Assembly: GCA_003660235.1 (NCBI GenBank) | Contig: QGON01000060.1 | Coordinates: 1-64,000, forward strand | DNA: 64,000 bases | DNA from: a bacterium endosymbiont of Escarpia laminata | GTDB taxonomy: Bacteria > Pseudomonadota > Gammaproteobacteria > Chromatiales > Chromatiaceae | Reading direction: 5' to 3' | Notes under the pieces: generated by a model | The model's input: the letters and a program-made list of their open reading frames with translations, nothing else | Told to the model about the DNA's origin: nothing | Databases searched by the model: none | Program-made: the position numbers and the translations under genes | Shown here: piece after piece, positions 44,208 through 53,940 of the stretch | How positions within the stretch are numbered: the stretch's first letter is position 1 | Layout: the number at the start of each line of letters is the position of its first letter

Positions 44208-45815
44208 TCAAGTCTGGAACTGGTCACAGGGGACAGGTTTGCCGTAGAAATATCCCTGAACGTCATTACAGCCGACGCCGGTGAGAAAGTTGGCCTGGGC
44301 CTCCGTCTCCACTCCTTCGGCAACGATTGAGAGTCCCAGTGTGTGACCCATCGCAATGATGGCGCGGATGATGGCCATGTCGTTGGGGTCTCCAGGGATA
44401 TCGCGAACGAAGGAGCGGTCGATCTTGAGGCGGTCGATGTGGAATCGTTTCAGGTAGGCCAGGGATGAGTAACCGGTACCGAAGTCATCGATAGCCAGGG
44501 CGATGCCCAGTGATTTGAAGGCATCCAGGACCTGACTGACCTGCTCAAGTTGGCCGATCAGGGCACTTTCCGTGATCTCAAGTTCCAACCGATCGGGAGG
44601 AAGATCGCTCTCCTCCAGTGCCAGTCTGACGACCGAATAGGTCTCCTCCTGCATGATCTGAAGCGCGGAGAGGTTGACCGAGATGCGACCTTTCAAGCGT
44701 CCTTCGTCGAACCATGTTTTGGCTTGGCGGCAGGCCGAATTTATGACCCATGCGCCGATGGGGATGATCAATCCGGTCTCTTCGGCCAGCCAGATGAAAT
44801 CGGCCGGAGAGACCCGTCCGCGCTCAGAATGGTTCCAGCGAATCAGTGCCTCCGCCCCTGATATCCGGCCACTGTTCAGGTCAAACTGGGGCTGATAGAA
44901 AAGTTCAAACTCATCGCGTTTCAGGGCCAGACGCAGTTGATTTTCCAGTGAGAAGCGTGAGTTGGCCGAAGCAGTCAGCTCCCTGGTGTAAAAATGAAAT
45001 GTGTTTTTACCCTCCGCCTTAGCCCGGTACATGGCAGTGTCGGCATTTTTCAGCAGGGTAACAGGGTCGCCGGCATCCCCAGGGTAGAGGCTGATGCCGA
45101 TGCTGGCGGTCAGATAGATGCTGTCCTGCGTCAGCTCAAAGGGCGGTAGAAGATTCTGCTGGATCTTATGCGCAACATGAGCGGTCAATTCATCATGCTC
45201 GATGTTCTCCAGGATGACCGCAAATTCATCACCTCCCAGGCGGGCCAGAGTATCCTCAGTACGCAGGCTTTGCAGGATACGTTGTCCGACCTGCCTGAGC
45301 AGCTCGTCTCCAACCGGATGGCCAACGGCGTCGTTGATGTTCTTGAAACGATCCAGATCGATGAGCAGCAGGCCGACTTGACTGTTTTCCCTGCCAGCGC
45401 GGGCCAGGGCATGTTTCGATCGGTCATTGAAGAGAAAGCGGTTGGGCAGGTTGGTCAATGCGTCGTAGTGGGCCAGTTTTTCAAACGCCTCGGTTCGCTC
45501 GTCAACCTTCAATTCGAGCAGGTCGCGGTCGACTTCGAGTGCCTTGTTCTGCTCTTCCAGTTTTCGCATCTCCCGTTCGATGACCCGTCTCTGCTCCTCT
45601 GCCTGTTTGGTGCGTTTCGTCAGGCTGGTTGACAGATCAGCCAGCTCCTGGCGGCTGTTGTTCATGTCATGGATGGTCTCAATCAGCAGCTGGGATTTGA
45701 CCTGAGAGAGATAGGCGAGACAGCGCATGCGCAGGGTCTTCTCCACCAGGTTTTTATTGATGTCCTGCACATCTGAGACATGCTGTGTACCGACCTGAAC
45801 AATGTTTTCTGTCAT
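44208..45815 (-). CDS. Diguanylate cyclase/phosphodiesterase (GGDEF-EAL) without membrane segment
   Basis: 535 aa. A coiled-coil N terminus (about 20-112) is followed by a GGDEF domain (113-280) with an intact GGDEF at 194-198 and an RxxD inhibitory site (RTED, 185-188) five residues before it, then an EAL domain (about 290-535) with EALIRW at 322-327, the DDFGTGYSS loop and the late EGVETE. Both active sites look complete, so it may make or break c-di-GMP. There is no PAS or membrane domain. Its ATG overlaps the stop of the ODP-like gene (ATGA), strongly suggesting that this di-iron protein supplies the input signal. Confidence 0.94.
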   Translation of the reverse strand: MTENIVQVGTQHVSDVQDINKNLVEKTLRMRCLAYLSQVKSQLLIETIHDMNNSRQELADLSTSLTKRTKQAEEQRRVIEREMRKLEEQNKALEVDRDLLELKVDERTEAFEKLAHYDALTNLPNRFLFNDRSKHALARAGRENSQVGLLLIDLDRFKNINDAVGHPVGDELLRQVGQRILQSLRTEDTLARLGGDEFAVILENIEHDELTAHVAHKIQQNLLPPFELTQDSIYLTASIGISLYPGDAGDPVTLLKNADTAMYRAKAEGKNTFHFYTRELTASANSRFSLENQLRLALKRDEFELFYQPQFDLNSGRISGAEALIRWNHSERGRVSPADFIWLAEETGLIIPIGAWVINSACRQAKTWFDEGRLKGRISVNLSALQIMQEETYSVVRLALEESDLPPDRLELEITESALIGQLEQVSQVLDAFKSLGIALAIDDFGTGYSSLAYLKRFHIDRLKIDRSFVRDIPGDPNDMAIIRAIIAMGHTLGLSIVAEGVETEAQANFLTGVGCNDVQGYFYGKPVPCDQFQT

Positions 45816-46558
45816 TGGTCGGATCCGCTATCGATCAGGTCGATGCCACAGGGCAGGGCCTTGAGATGTTCTATGGCCCTTTGGATGTCGCGGCCCTCAA
45901 GGATGGAACCGTGTTGCGGCAGGACTCGGTCCAGATCCATCTTTTCAAAGCGCTCCATGCAGTGTTTGAGAATCCGGTTGCTCGGCATGTAGTTCTGGGG
46001 GAATGGATCCATTGGCGAAAGAAAGTCACCTTCGGCAAACAGCGACCAATCCTGGGAGATGGCGGCAAAGATATCGCTGGTAAAAAGGCTGCGGGTTTTG
46101 GTGTCGTAGGTGACGATGGCGCCGGGTGAGTGAAGGTAGGGGGTGAAGAGAAACTCCAGTCGGCGCCCGCTCTTCAGGGTCAGAGCGTAGCCATGCTCAT
46201 CCACCGGGTAGAGCTCAGAACGTAAACCCAGGTGACGTATCAGTCGAAGGCTGTTGCTATGGCCGACAATCTTCAGATCATTGCGGTTGATGACATCCTC
46301 CACCACAGCCAGGTTTCCGCAGACATCCGGATCCTGATGTTGGGCGATGATGTAGGTGATATCCTCCGGATTGATCAGCTCCATCACCTTGCGCATCACC
46401 ACCGGAAAGTGGGGGATGGAGCCGGGGTCGATGAAGACGATGTCCTCTTCATCGATGATCAGATAGGGGTTGCAGTGCAACTGGGCCGCCTCATCGTAGA
46501 AACCAACCCAATAGATCTCGCGGGTCGCAGCGACGGGGCTGTTATAGTCGATTTTCAT
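45812..46558 (-). CDS. Metallo-beta-lactamase-fold di-iron protein, ODP-like (probable O2/redox sensor)
   Basis: 248 aa. A beta-lactamase fold with di-metal ligands in the flavodiiron arrangement: His74, Asp76 and Asp78 (QHQDPDVCG; flavodiiron proteins have His-x-Glu-x-Asp), His143 (YLHSPGAIV), Asp162 (FTSDIFAA) and His216 (LPQHGSIL). There is no flavodoxin domain. This matches the oxygen-binding di-iron protein (ODP) family, one member of which serves as an O2 sensor for chemotaxis in Treponema. Translationally coupled to the GGDEF-EAL gene, it probably regulates c-di-GMP in response to oxygen or iron. Confidence 0.85.
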   Translation of the reverse strand: MKIDYNSPVAATREIYWVGFYDEAAQLHCNPYLIIDEEDIVFIDPGSIPHFPVVMRKVMELINPEDITYIIAQHQDPDVCGNLAVVEDVINRNDLKIVGHSNSLRLIRHLGLRSELYPVDEHGYALTLKSGRRLEFLFTPYLHSPGAIVTYDTKTRSLFTSDIFAAISQDWSLFAEGDFLSPMDPFPQNYMPSNRILKHCMERFEKMDLDRVLPQHGSILEGRDIQRAIEHLKALPCGIDLIDSGSDQ

Positions 46559-46722
46559 GAGTTACCCATTCAACAGAAACTTGCGGACAGTATAGTGATT
46601 AACCATTAGTCATGTAATGAAATAAGGAGGAGGATTTTCCTTCTCTCGGTGTCTTTGAACAGGCTTAAGAGTCACGCTCTCTGTTCCAACACCCTGTTGC
46701 CAATGTGAGAAGCATCGAGGCA

Positions 46723-47589
46723 TCACTCTATATTCTGAATCTGTTCCCGCATCTGTTCGATGAGGACCTTCATCTCCACCGCGATGCGGGTGATTTTTAC
46801 ATCGTTCGACTTGGAGGTCAGGGTATTGGCCTCCCGGTTCAACTCCTGCATCAGAAAGTCGAGGCGCCGTCCGACGGGTTCATTGGCGGAGAGCACCCGT
46901 TCAACCTCTGCAAGATGCGTGTCGAGGCGGTCCATCTCCTCATCCACATCCAACCGTTGGGCGAGCAGGGCCATCTCCTGCTCCAGTCGGGTTTCGTCCA
47001 ACTCATCCATGACCTCCTGCAGGCGCGTGCGGATGCGCTCTTTGACCTTTTTCAGGACCTCCGGCATCAGTTTGCGGACCTGATCCACCTGCGTCTGCAT
47101 CGCTTGTCGGCGCTGCAGGATGATCTCACCGAGTCGTCGGCCCTCGCGCTGACGGCTCTCCATCAGACTGTCGAGAGTGAGGCCCAGCAGTTCTATCGCC
47201 TGCCTTGTGACCGGGGTGAAGTCCCGCTCCTGTTCCTCAAGGACGCCGGGCCAGCGCAGCAGTTCAAACGGGCGCAGATTAGCTTGGGTATCGAGTATGT
47301 CGGCGACTTCGCTACCGGCGTCGAGTAACTGTTTTATCAGGCGCCGGTTGACGTGGAGTTCAGCCCCGGCGGCGGTGCCCGGTTTGAATTTCAGTGAGCA
47401 GTCAAGCTTGCCGCGCCCCAGTTTGGCCGCCAGCTGCTCCCGCACTTTTGTCTCCAGGACGCGCAACTCCTCCGGCAACCGCACGAAGGCCTCAAGGTAG
47501 CGGTGGTTGACGGAGCGGATCTCCCAACTCATTACGCCGAGTTCTCCCCGGTACTCTTCCCGCGCAAAAGCGGTCATACTGCTGATCAT
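46723..47589 (-). CDS. yicC: YicC-family endoribonuclease
   Basis: 288 aa, standard length. Conserved N-terminal MISSMTAFAREE and SWEIRSVNHRYLE, and the C-terminal DUF1732-type block ANEPVGRRLDFLMQELNREA followed by NTLTSKSNDVKIT. YicC proteins are manganese-dependent RNases that act in stationary phase and stress. A 164-bp gap to the di-iron gene contains no clear feature. Confidence 0.93.
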   Translation of the reverse strand: MISSMTAFAREEYRGELGVMSWEIRSVNHRYLEAFVRLPEELRVLETKVREQLAAKLGRGKLDCSLKFKPGTAAGAELHVNRRLIKQLLDAGSEVADILDTQANLRPFELLRWPGVLEEQERDFTPVTRQAIELLGLTLDSLMESRQREGRRLGEIILQRRQAMQTQVDQVRKLMPEVLKKVKERIRTRLQEVMDELDETRLEQEMALLAQRLDVDEEMDRLDTHLAEVERVLSANEPVGRRLDFLMQELNREANTLTSKSNDVKITRIAVEMKVLIEQMREQIQNIE

Positions 47590-47758
47590 CTGTCTAACCT
47601 GAGGTTGGTGGTCAATTATCCTGAACGCTATATTAGGGATCTGCTTCAGGATTTCGTGAAGTGTGTATCATAATGCGATTCGCCGGGATGTTGGAGCCAC
47701 TATTTTCTGAAACTGGCCTTATAATTAGAAAACATACGCCCGAAAATAAAATCAATTG

Positions 47759-48712
47759 ATGGAAAAAGCCCGCGACAGTTTGCCTTCAGGCACCGTTCTC
47801 GACTGTTACGTGATCATGAAACTGGTCGCGAGCGGTGGCTTCAGTCTGATTTATCTGGCGGAAGATGAGGATACCCAGGACGAGGTGATCATCAAGGAGT
47901 TTCTGCCAAAGAAACTGGCCAAGCGTGGGGAGGGTCTTCAGGTCGAGGTCATCGACCCGAAACAGATCGATAATCTTAGCCGCAGTCGTCGGCTTTTCTA
48001 CCAGGAAGCCAAGGTGCTTGCTTCCCTGAGGCATCCGAACATCGTGCAGGTACGGGGTTTTTTCCTGGCTAACGATACCGGCTATCTGGTGATGGATCAC
48101 GAGCGCGGCAAGAACCTTGCGAGCTATATAAAAAAGCGCAGCGGTGGTTTGAGTACCCGTTTTATGTTGACGGTTTTTCCTCCCATCCTGGATGCCCTTG
48201 ATCTAATCCACTCCAGCAATCTGCTGCATCTCGATATCAAACCCAGCAATATCCATCTGCGTACTGGCGGCAACCCGCTGTTGCTCGATTTTGGCGCGGT
48301 TTATCAGGTGGAAGAGAGTGGCGGCGGCCGCAGTGGACGGGTGGTCACCAGCGGGTTTTCCCCGGTGGAGCAGTATTACCATTCAGGTGATATCGGGCCC
48401 TGGAGCGATGTCTATGCCATAGGTGCAAGCATGCGGGCCTGTCTGGACGGCAAATCGCCACCCTCCGCCATCGAACGTCATGCAAGTGACAAGTTGAAGC
48501 CGGCAACCCGAGTCTATCGCCGCCGTTATCCCGCTTACCTGCTGGAGGCGATCGACTGGGCGATGGAGGTAAACCAGGCAGAGCGGCCACAAAATGCCGG
48601 AGAGCTGCTGACTGCGCTGCAGAGCAAATCAAAACTGAAAGAGAGCCTCAATGATGCTAGTGGTGATCTGTCGCGGCGTTCGTTCATTAAAGGTGGGAGT
48701 CTCTCTACATGA
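47759..48712 (+). CDS. Hanks-type serine/threonine protein kinase
   Basis: 317 aa soluble kinase. Glycine-rich loop VASGGFSLIYLA (23-34), catalytic Lys46 (VIIKEF), HLDIKPSN (157-164; the usual HRD is HLD), DFG at 177-179 and an activation segment TSGFSPVEQYYH. There is no membrane or sensor domain; the tail RRSFIKGGS is basic. The start at 47759 has no clear ribosome-binding site. The stop overlaps the start of the PP2C phosphatase gene, so the two form a reversible phosphorylation pair; substrates are unknown. Confidence 0.93.
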   Translation: MEKARDSLPSGTVLDCYVIMKLVASGGFSLIYLAEDEDTQDEVIIKEFLPKKLAKRGEGLQVEVIDPKQIDNLSRSRRLFYQEAKVLASLRHPNIVQVRGFFLANDTGYLVMDHERGKNLASYIKKRSGGLSTRFMLTVFPPILDALDLIHSSNLLHLDIKPSNIHLRTGGNPLLLDFGAVYQVEESGGGRSGRVVTSGFSPVEQYYHSGDIGPWSDVYAIGASMRACLDGKSPPSAIERHASDKLKPATRVYRRRYPAYLLEAIDWAMEVNQAERPQNAGELLTALQSKSKLKESLNDASGDLSRRSFIKGGSLST

Positions 48713-49608
48713 AGTATGAAACCGCCCACTGCACCCTGCTTGGGAATCGGCAGATGAATCAGGACCGCTGCCTGATTCTGGAGGCACCCGATGCCATGCT
48801 GGTGGCTCTGGCCGACGGTATGGGCGGTCACCCGCGAGGTGAGATGGCGGCGCAGATCCTCATGGATACCTGCCGCAGAGCCTTCCTCACCAGCCGCAAG
48901 CCCATCTCCGGTCCACGGGTTTTTCTCAGCGGATTGATGGAGATGGCGCATCGCCGCATCCTCGATTACGGTCGCGAGCAGGAACCCCATATCGAACCAC
49001 GCACCACTGCAGTGCTCTGTCTGATCCAGGAGGGGCAGGCCTTCTGGGCCCATGTCGGCGACAGCCGGTTCTACGTTATGCGTGACAATGTCATCCTCTC
49101 CCGTACCGAGGATCACTCCTACGTGGAGCAGTTGCGGCAGCAGGGCATCATCTCCGCCGCTCAGGTCCATACCCACCGGTTTCGCAACTACGTAACCCGG
49201 TGTCTCGGGGGTATCTCCAATCGTCCTGTGGCGGAACTTGGGGAACCGCATCGTCTGGAAGGGGGGGATGTCCTGCTGCTCTGCTCTGATGGTTTCTGGG
49301 GCAAGTTGCCGGCGCGTCCAATGGTGGAGGCGTTTTTTCGTGCCGATCAGTCATTGCAGTCAGCCGTCAACCTGCTTTCATCCCTGGCAGAGAGTAATGG
49401 TATGCCGGAGGGTGATAATGTCACTGCAGTGGCTGTACGCTGGCGGCGTGACACTATCGATCTTCGGCCCACTGACTTGGGTAGAACTTTAGTGGATAAT
49501 GCCGTCGGCACAGCGCGCCTGCCACGTAGCGAGCATGAGATAAAACAAGCTATCGAAGAGTTGCGCGACGTTGTCGATATTCATCACAGCTCAAAACCTA
49601 AGGAGTAA
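48709..49608 (+). CDS. PP2C-family protein phosphatase
   Basis: 299 aa. PP2C metal-binding motifs are present: [29 protein letters not shown] and, near the end, [13 protein letters not shown]-terminal extension of about 55 residues follows the catalytic domain. Translational coupling to the kinase gene (ATGA) indicates that it reverses that kinase's phosphorylation. RNase PH follows eight bases later, so housekeeping rph may share this transcript. Confidence 0.93.
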   Translation: MKYETAHCTLLGNRQMNQDRCLILEAPDAMLVALADGMGGHPRGEMAAQILMDTCRRAFLTSRKPISGPRVFLSGLMEMAHRRILDYGREQEPHIEPRTTAVLCLIQEGQAFWAHVGDSRFYVMRDNVILSRTEDHSYVEQLRQQGIISAAQVHTHRFRNYVTRCLGGISNRPVAELGEPHRLEGGDVLLLCSDGFWGKLPARPMVEAFFRADQSLQSAVNLLSSLAESNGMPEGDNVTAVAVRWRRDTIDLRPTDLGRTLVDNAVGTARLPRSEHEIKQAIEELRDVVDIHHSSKPKE

Positions 49609-49616
49609 CCCATCCA

Positions 49617-50333
49617 ATGAGACCTTCCGGACGTCAGCCCACCGATCTGCGGGCTGTCAAGATTACCCGTGGCTACACAAAACATGCGGAAGGCTCCGTG
49701 CTGGTGGAGTTTGGCGACACCAAGGTTATCTGCACCGCTTCGGTGGAGGCGCGAGTGCCGCGTTTCCTGAAGGGCAAGGGCCGGGGTTGGGTGACTGCTG
49801 AATACGGCATGTTGCCCCGTTCCACCACTGAGCGCATGGGGCGTGAGGCCGCCAGAGGAAAACAGGGTGGGCGCACACTGGAGATTCAGCGGCTTATCGG
49901 TCGCTCCCTGCGGGCGGCGATAGACCTTGAGGCGCTGGGGGAGCGCATGATTGCCATCGACTGTGATGTCATTCAGGCGGATGGAGGCACCCGGACTGCC
50001 TCCATTACGGGGGCCTGTGTTGCCTTGGTGGACGCTATCTCCCATCTTCGTGAGCAGGATCTGCTGGAGAGAAATCCACTGCTGAATATGATTGCCTCTG
50101 TCTCAGTGGGTGTCTTCCAGGGCACTCCGGTATTGGACCTGGACTATGCAGAGGATTCCAATGCGGAGACCGACATGAATGTGGTGATGAACGACAAGGG
50201 CGGTTTTATCGAGGTACAGGGGACCGCCGAAGGCGACGCCTACAGTCGCGATGAGCTTAATGCCATGCTTGATCTTGCGGATCAGGGTATCCGGCAACTG
50301 CTTGAGATTCAGCAGGCCGCTTTGAGCGACTAA
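49617..50333 (+). CDS. rph: Ribonuclease PH
   Basis: 238 aa. Phosphorolytic 3' exonuclease that trims tRNA 3' ends. The family start [20 protein letters not shown], the catalytic-core [27 protein letters not shown] and [19 protein letters not shown] are intact. rdgB follows, the common gammaproteobacterial order. Confidence 0.97.
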   Translation: MRPSGRQPTDLRAVKITRGYTKHAEGSVLVEFGDTKVICTASVEARVPRFLKGKGRGWVTAEYGMLPRSTTERMGREAARGKQGGRTLEIQRLIGRSLRAAIDLEALGERMIAIDCDVIQADGGTRTASITGACVALVDAISHLREQDLLERNPLLNMIASVSVGVFQGTPVLDLDYAEDSNAETDMNVVMNDKGGFIEVQGTAEGDAYSRDELNAMLDLADQGIRQLLEIQQAALSD

Positions 50334-50453
50334 ACTCCCCAGCTCCAGCGAAACTATCCAAATTCTTGGGTCTATTTTTCCGCCGCGATGACTCCGCTGA
50401 CAGGTAAATCGCGGCGGGACACCACTCCACAACACAATTTCAGGAAAGAGAGC

Positions 50454-51062
50454 ATGACCAGCCGTCACACCGGAGAGCAAATCGTTCTTGCCAGCAACAA
50501 TGCCGGTAAGGTGCGTGAGATCAACCAACTGCTTGCTTCCGGGCAGATCGAGGTGGTGCCCCAGCGCGACTTCGATATCCCTGATGCGGTGGAGGACGGT
50601 CTCAGCTTCGTCGAAAATGCCATCAAAAAGGCCAGGCATGCATCGAGCCTGAGCGGACTGCCCGCCATTGCTGATGACTCGGGTATCGAGGTCGATGCAC
50701 TCAACGGTGCGCCGGGCATCTACTCCGCACGCTATGCGGGGGAGGGTGCATCGGACCAGGCAAATCTGGAGAAGCTGCTGGAGAGCCTGAAAGATGTGCC
50801 GGAGGAGGCGCGTACTGCCCGCTTCCAGTGCCTTCTGGTCTATATGCGCCATGCAGAGGATCCCACCCCAATCATCTGTCAGGGAACCTGGGAGGGCCGG
50901 GTGCTCTTTGAGGCCAGGGGCGACAATGGTTTTGGCTACGACCCGGTCTTCTATGTTCCCACTCACAACTGCACCTCAGCAGAACTTCCGGCGGAGGTGA
51001 AGAACAGCCTCAGTCATCGTGGCCAGGCATTGCAGAAGTTGCTTACTGCCCTGACTGCATAG
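50454..51062 (+). CDS. rdgB: dITP/XTP pyrophosphatase RdgB
   Basis: 202 aa. It hydrolyses non-canonical purine triphosphates (dITP, XTP) to protect [15 protein letters not shown], the metal-binding region [26 protein letters not shown] and the late [11 protein letters not shown] with SHRGQAL match the Ham1 family. The start at 50454 follows AGGAAAGAG; upstream codons are not conserved. Confidence 0.96.
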   Translation: MTSRHTGEQIVLASNNAGKVREINQLLASGQIEVVPQRDFDIPDAVEDGLSFVENAIKKARHASSLSGLPAIADDSGIEVDALNGAPGIYSARYAGEGASDQANLEKLLESLKDVPEEARTARFQCLLVYMRHAEDPTPIICQGTWEGRVLFEARGDNGFGYDPVFYVPTHNCTSAELPAEVKNSLSHRGQALQKLLTALTA

Positions 51063-51140
51063 AAAGTTTTCTAAAGAAACCGGTTGGGATGCCGACAACC
51101 CTGTAACGAGCAAGTGTTTTTTCGCAGAAAGGATATCAAA

Positions 51141-51479
51141 ATGCAAAAAAAAACGCGGGGAACTGAAAGGCATGTGGCTGCTTTTCAGGTTGAGTTGCGA
51201 TACAAAACAGGGGGCTGCATTCCTGCCCTGATCAAAAATATCTCACCTGAAGGGGTGCACATGGAGATCAAGGCGGCGACCGAGGGGATCGGCGCAGAAC
51301 TTGATCTGGCATTTACGTTGGAGGGTGAGAATTGGCGTGTGCCGGCTGTCGTCATTCACTCCAATCCAACGGGGATGGGAGTGATGTTCAGGAGTCCGGA
51401 ACATCGGCTGTTCAGAATCGTTACCGCGCCGCTGCAACATCCCATTTCACCGGTGGCGGGCAGAGTGATGCTGGGTTAA
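51141..51479 (+). CDS. PilZ-domain protein (putative c-di-GMP receptor)
   Basis: 112 aa, a single PilZ domain. The RxxxR motif is RGTER (6-10), and the second motif NISPEGVHMEI has the (D/N)xSxxG pattern, so c-di-GMP binding is plausible. The start at 51141 has AAGG eight bases upstream. It could respond to the GGDEF-EAL protein about 5 kb away, but there is no direct link. A strong terminator follows. Confidence 0.85.
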   Translation: MQKKTRGTERHVAAFQVELRYKTGGCIPALIKNISPEGVHMEIKAATEGIGAELDLAFTLEGENWRVPAVVIHSNPTGMGVMFRSPEHRLFRIVTAPLQHPISPVAGRVMLG

Positions 51480-51550
51480 TGTGAGGCAGATCGGCTAGAG
51501 ATTCCAGACTGCCTGACAGGCAGCTGAAGCAAAAAATCGGCAACAAAAAA

Positions 51551-51574
51551 GCCCGCGTCTCCGCGGGCTTTTTT
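51551..51574. terminator. Bidirectional Rho-independent terminator
   Basis: GCCCGCG and CGCGGGC around a four-base loop, with six A before and six T after. It serves both the PilZ gene on the plus strand and the TRAP transporter genes on the minus strand. Confidence 0.92.
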
Positions 51575-51631
51575 GTTGAATGCGGCGTTGTTCTGTAGAG
51601 GCGTTTATGTGAAATGGCAGTGGCATGTGCT

Positions 51632-53017
51632 TTATTGATAGACGATACCGGGCAGCCAAGTCGCCATCTGTGGCCAGAGGGAGAGCAGTCCCAGCATCAG
51701 CAACTGGATCAGGATGAAAGGTGCGACACCGCGATAGATAGCCCCGGTGGTGATTTCAGGCGGAGCAACGCCACGGAGGTAGAAGAGGGCGAAACCGAAG
51801 GGCGGGGTAAGAAAGGAGGTCTGCAGATTGATGGCGATCATTACTCCCAGCCAGACCGGGTCGAGACCCATGGCCAGCAGGATGGGGCCGACGATGGGGA
51901 CCACCACGAAGGTGATCTCGATAAAGTCCAGGATGAAGCCGAGCAGAAACATCACCAGCATCACCACCAGCATTGCCCCGAAGACGCCGCCGGGCAGACC
52001 GGTCAGCAGATCGGTGACCACCTCATCGCCGCCGAAACCCCGGAACACCAGCGAAAATAGCGAGGCGCCGATGAAGATCAGGAACACCATGCTGGTGATC
52101 CTGGTGGTGCCGATCATGACCGCCTTGAGGGTGGTCAGGTCCAGCTGTTTCTGGCTGAAGGCCAGCAGCATGGCACCCACGGCACCGACAGAGGCAGCCT
52201 CGGTGGGGGTCGCCAGTCCGCCGAGAATCGAACCCAGTACCGCAACGATCAACAATAGCGGCGGTACCAGCACCTTCAGGACGCGGATCAAGAGGGTTCG
52301 CAGATCCCGCTCCCGCTCTGCCTCAGGGATCGCCGGTACCGCGTCGGGTCTGAATAGAGCCACACCCCCAAGATAGACGAGGTAGAGTGCGACGAGCATC
52401 AGGCCGGGGATCAATGCGCCGAGAAATAGATCCCCGACAGAGACTGTGTCCGGTGAGAAGATGCCCATATCCAGTTGCGCCTGTTGATAGGCGGCGGAGA
52501 GTACGTCCCCCAGCAGCACCAGGACGATGGAGGGAGGAATGATCTGTCCCAATGTACCTGCGGCGCAGATAATGCCGCTGGAGACGCCGGGGTCGTAGTT
52601 GCGTTTCAGCATGGTGGGCAGGGAGAGCAGTCCCATGGTCACCACTGTTGCGCCGACGATGCCGGTGCTGGCGGCCAGCAGCATGCCCACCAGGGTGACA
52701 GATATGCCCAGTCCGCCCCGCATGGGTCCGAACAGGGACGCCATGGTGTCGAGCAGATTCTCCGCCACGCGGGAGCGTTCCAGCATCACCCCCATGAAGA
52801 TAAACAAGGGTACGGCGATCAGTGTTTGGTTGGTCATGATGCCGTAGAGCCTGTTGGGCAGGGCCGACAGAAAGGCATCGTCGAAGTGACCGGTCAAAGT
52901 GCCGAACCAGGCAAAGGCCAGCGCAGTGCCGCCCAGGGAGAAGGCGACGGGGTAACCCAGCAGCAGTACCAGGCAGACGGCGAAGAATAGCAGCAGAGGG
53001 AGGAATTCGGCGCTCAT
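51632..53017 (-). CDS. dctM: TRAP transporter large permease subunit
   Basis: 461 aa, about twelve membrane helices. DctM-type signatures: PLFIFMGVMLERSRVAENLL, GGLGISVTLVGMLLAASTGIVGAT and LGQIIPPSIVLVLLGD. It transports a carboxylate-type substrate using an ion gradient together with the small subunit. The two genes overlap by four bases. No periplasmic binding protein (DctP) is present next to them, so the substrate cannot be guessed. Confidence 0.94.
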   Translation of the reverse strand: MSAEFLPLLLFFAVCLVLLLGYPVAFSLGGTALAFAWFGTLTGHFDDAFLSALPNRLYGIMTNQTLIAVPLFIFMGVMLERSRVAENLLDTMASLFGPMRGGLGISVTLVGMLLAASTGIVGATVVTMGLLSLPTMLKRNYDPGVSSGIICAAGTLGQIIPPSIVLVLLGDVLSAAYQQAQLDMGIFSPDTVSVGDLFLGALIPGLMLVALYLVYLGGVALFRPDAVPAIPEAERERDLRTLLIRVLKVLVPPLLLIVAVLGSILGGLATPTEAASVGAVGAMLLAFSQKQLDLTTLKAVMIGTTRITSMVFLIFIGASLFSLVFRGFGGDEVVTDLLTGLPGGVFGAMLVVMLVMFLLGFILDFIEITFVVVPIVGPILLAMGLDPVWLGVMIAINLQTSFLTPPFGFALFYLRGVAPPEITTGAIYRGVAPFILIQLLMLGLLSLWPQMATWLPGIVYQ

Positions 53018-53553
53018 GATTGCCTCTGATCCCCGCTCAGTGTTCTATGGCCATTCAGTCCGAGATAACAGTGGATCGCCTGGGCCAACCCCTGCAGACT
53101 GAGCGTCACCGCCATGAGCAGAATCAGGCTCTTGAGCAGGAATACGCCATCGAGACCCCCCGCCTCGCGTGAACCTTCCCAAAACTCCCAGGATTGGGCC
53201 ACATACCCCCCGCTCAGATGGAAGATCATGAAACAGACCGGCAACAGCAGAAACAGGCTGCCGAACAGGTCTACCCAGGCGCGGGTGCGTGGAGAAAAGC
53301 GGTGGTAGAAGATATCGACCCGTACGTGGCCCTGATGTTTCAGGGTATAGGCTGCGCCCACCAGAAACAGGGTGGCGTGCATGTAGGTCACCGACTCCTG
53401 CAGCCAGATCCAGCCCAAATCGAAGGCGTAGCGCAGGACGACAATGGCGAAAGTAACCAGCACCATCAGCAGGCTGAGCCAGGAGACCTGTCTTCCCAGC
53501 CAGTCGTTGGTGTTTTCGATAGCGGCGGCCAGTCGCGCCAGTTGTTCATTCAT
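53014..53553 (-). CDS. dctQ: TRAP transporter small permease subunit
   Basis: 179 aa with four membrane helices (starting LVTFAIVVLRYAFDLGW) and the family's WLQESVTYMHATLFLVGAAY block. It is translationally coupled to the large permease. Confidence 0.92.
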   Translation of the reverse strand: MNEQLARLAAAIENTNDWLGRQVSWLSLLMVLVTFAIVVLRYAFDLGWIWLQESVTYMHATLFLVGAAYTLKHQGHVRVDIFYHRFSPRTRAWVDLFGSLFLLLPVCFMIFHLSGGYVAQSWEFWEGSREAGGLDGVFLLKSLILLMAVTLSLQGLAQAIHCYLGLNGHRTLSGDQRQS

Positions 53554-53594
53554 AGGTTACAGCAGCAGAGGGTTGCGATTGTACGGGCAGGGCG

Positions 53595-53927
53595 TTACCA
53601 GCGAAACAGCACCCACTGGGGAACGGAGACATTGGTGGGATCACTGCCCCGTGAATCGAATTCGCCGTCGCCGTCCCGGTCGAGCATATAGTAGGGTGGG
53701 CCAAACTGAGGCACGACCTTGACCATATAGAGCAGACCGTTGATCCGGTATTCGTAGAGGGTGCCCTCTTCCTTCTTGATGATGGTGACTTCCGGCTCCA
53801 GGGTCTCACCACTGACAACAGGCGGTGGGATATCGGGTGGTTCAGGTGCGGCAGAGGGTTCTGCGGCCATTGATTGGATGAAAAAAACGCTCGAACATAC
53901 AAAAAACAGAGCCTGCAGTTTTTTCAT
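53595..53927 (-). CDS. DUF2782-type small secreted protein
   Basis: 110 aa with a signal peptide (about 1-20, ending QSMAAEP), a Pro/Glu-rich stretch (20-45) and the conserved core VTIIKKEEGTLYEYRINGLLYM, MVKVVPQFGPPYYMLDRDGD ending QWVLFRW. It belongs to a small periplasmic family of unknown function typical of gammaproteobacteria. The ATG at 53927 follows AGGAG at six bases. It lies 41 bases from dctQ but is probably unrelated to it. Confidence 0.85.
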   Translation of the reverse strand: MKKLQALFFVCSSVFFIQSMAAEPSAAPEPPDIPPPVVSGETLEPEVTIIKKEEGTLYEYRINGLLYMVKVVPQFGPPYYMLDRDGDGEFDSRGSDPTNVSVPQWVLFRW

Positions 53928-53940
53928 TGTCATCTCCTAA

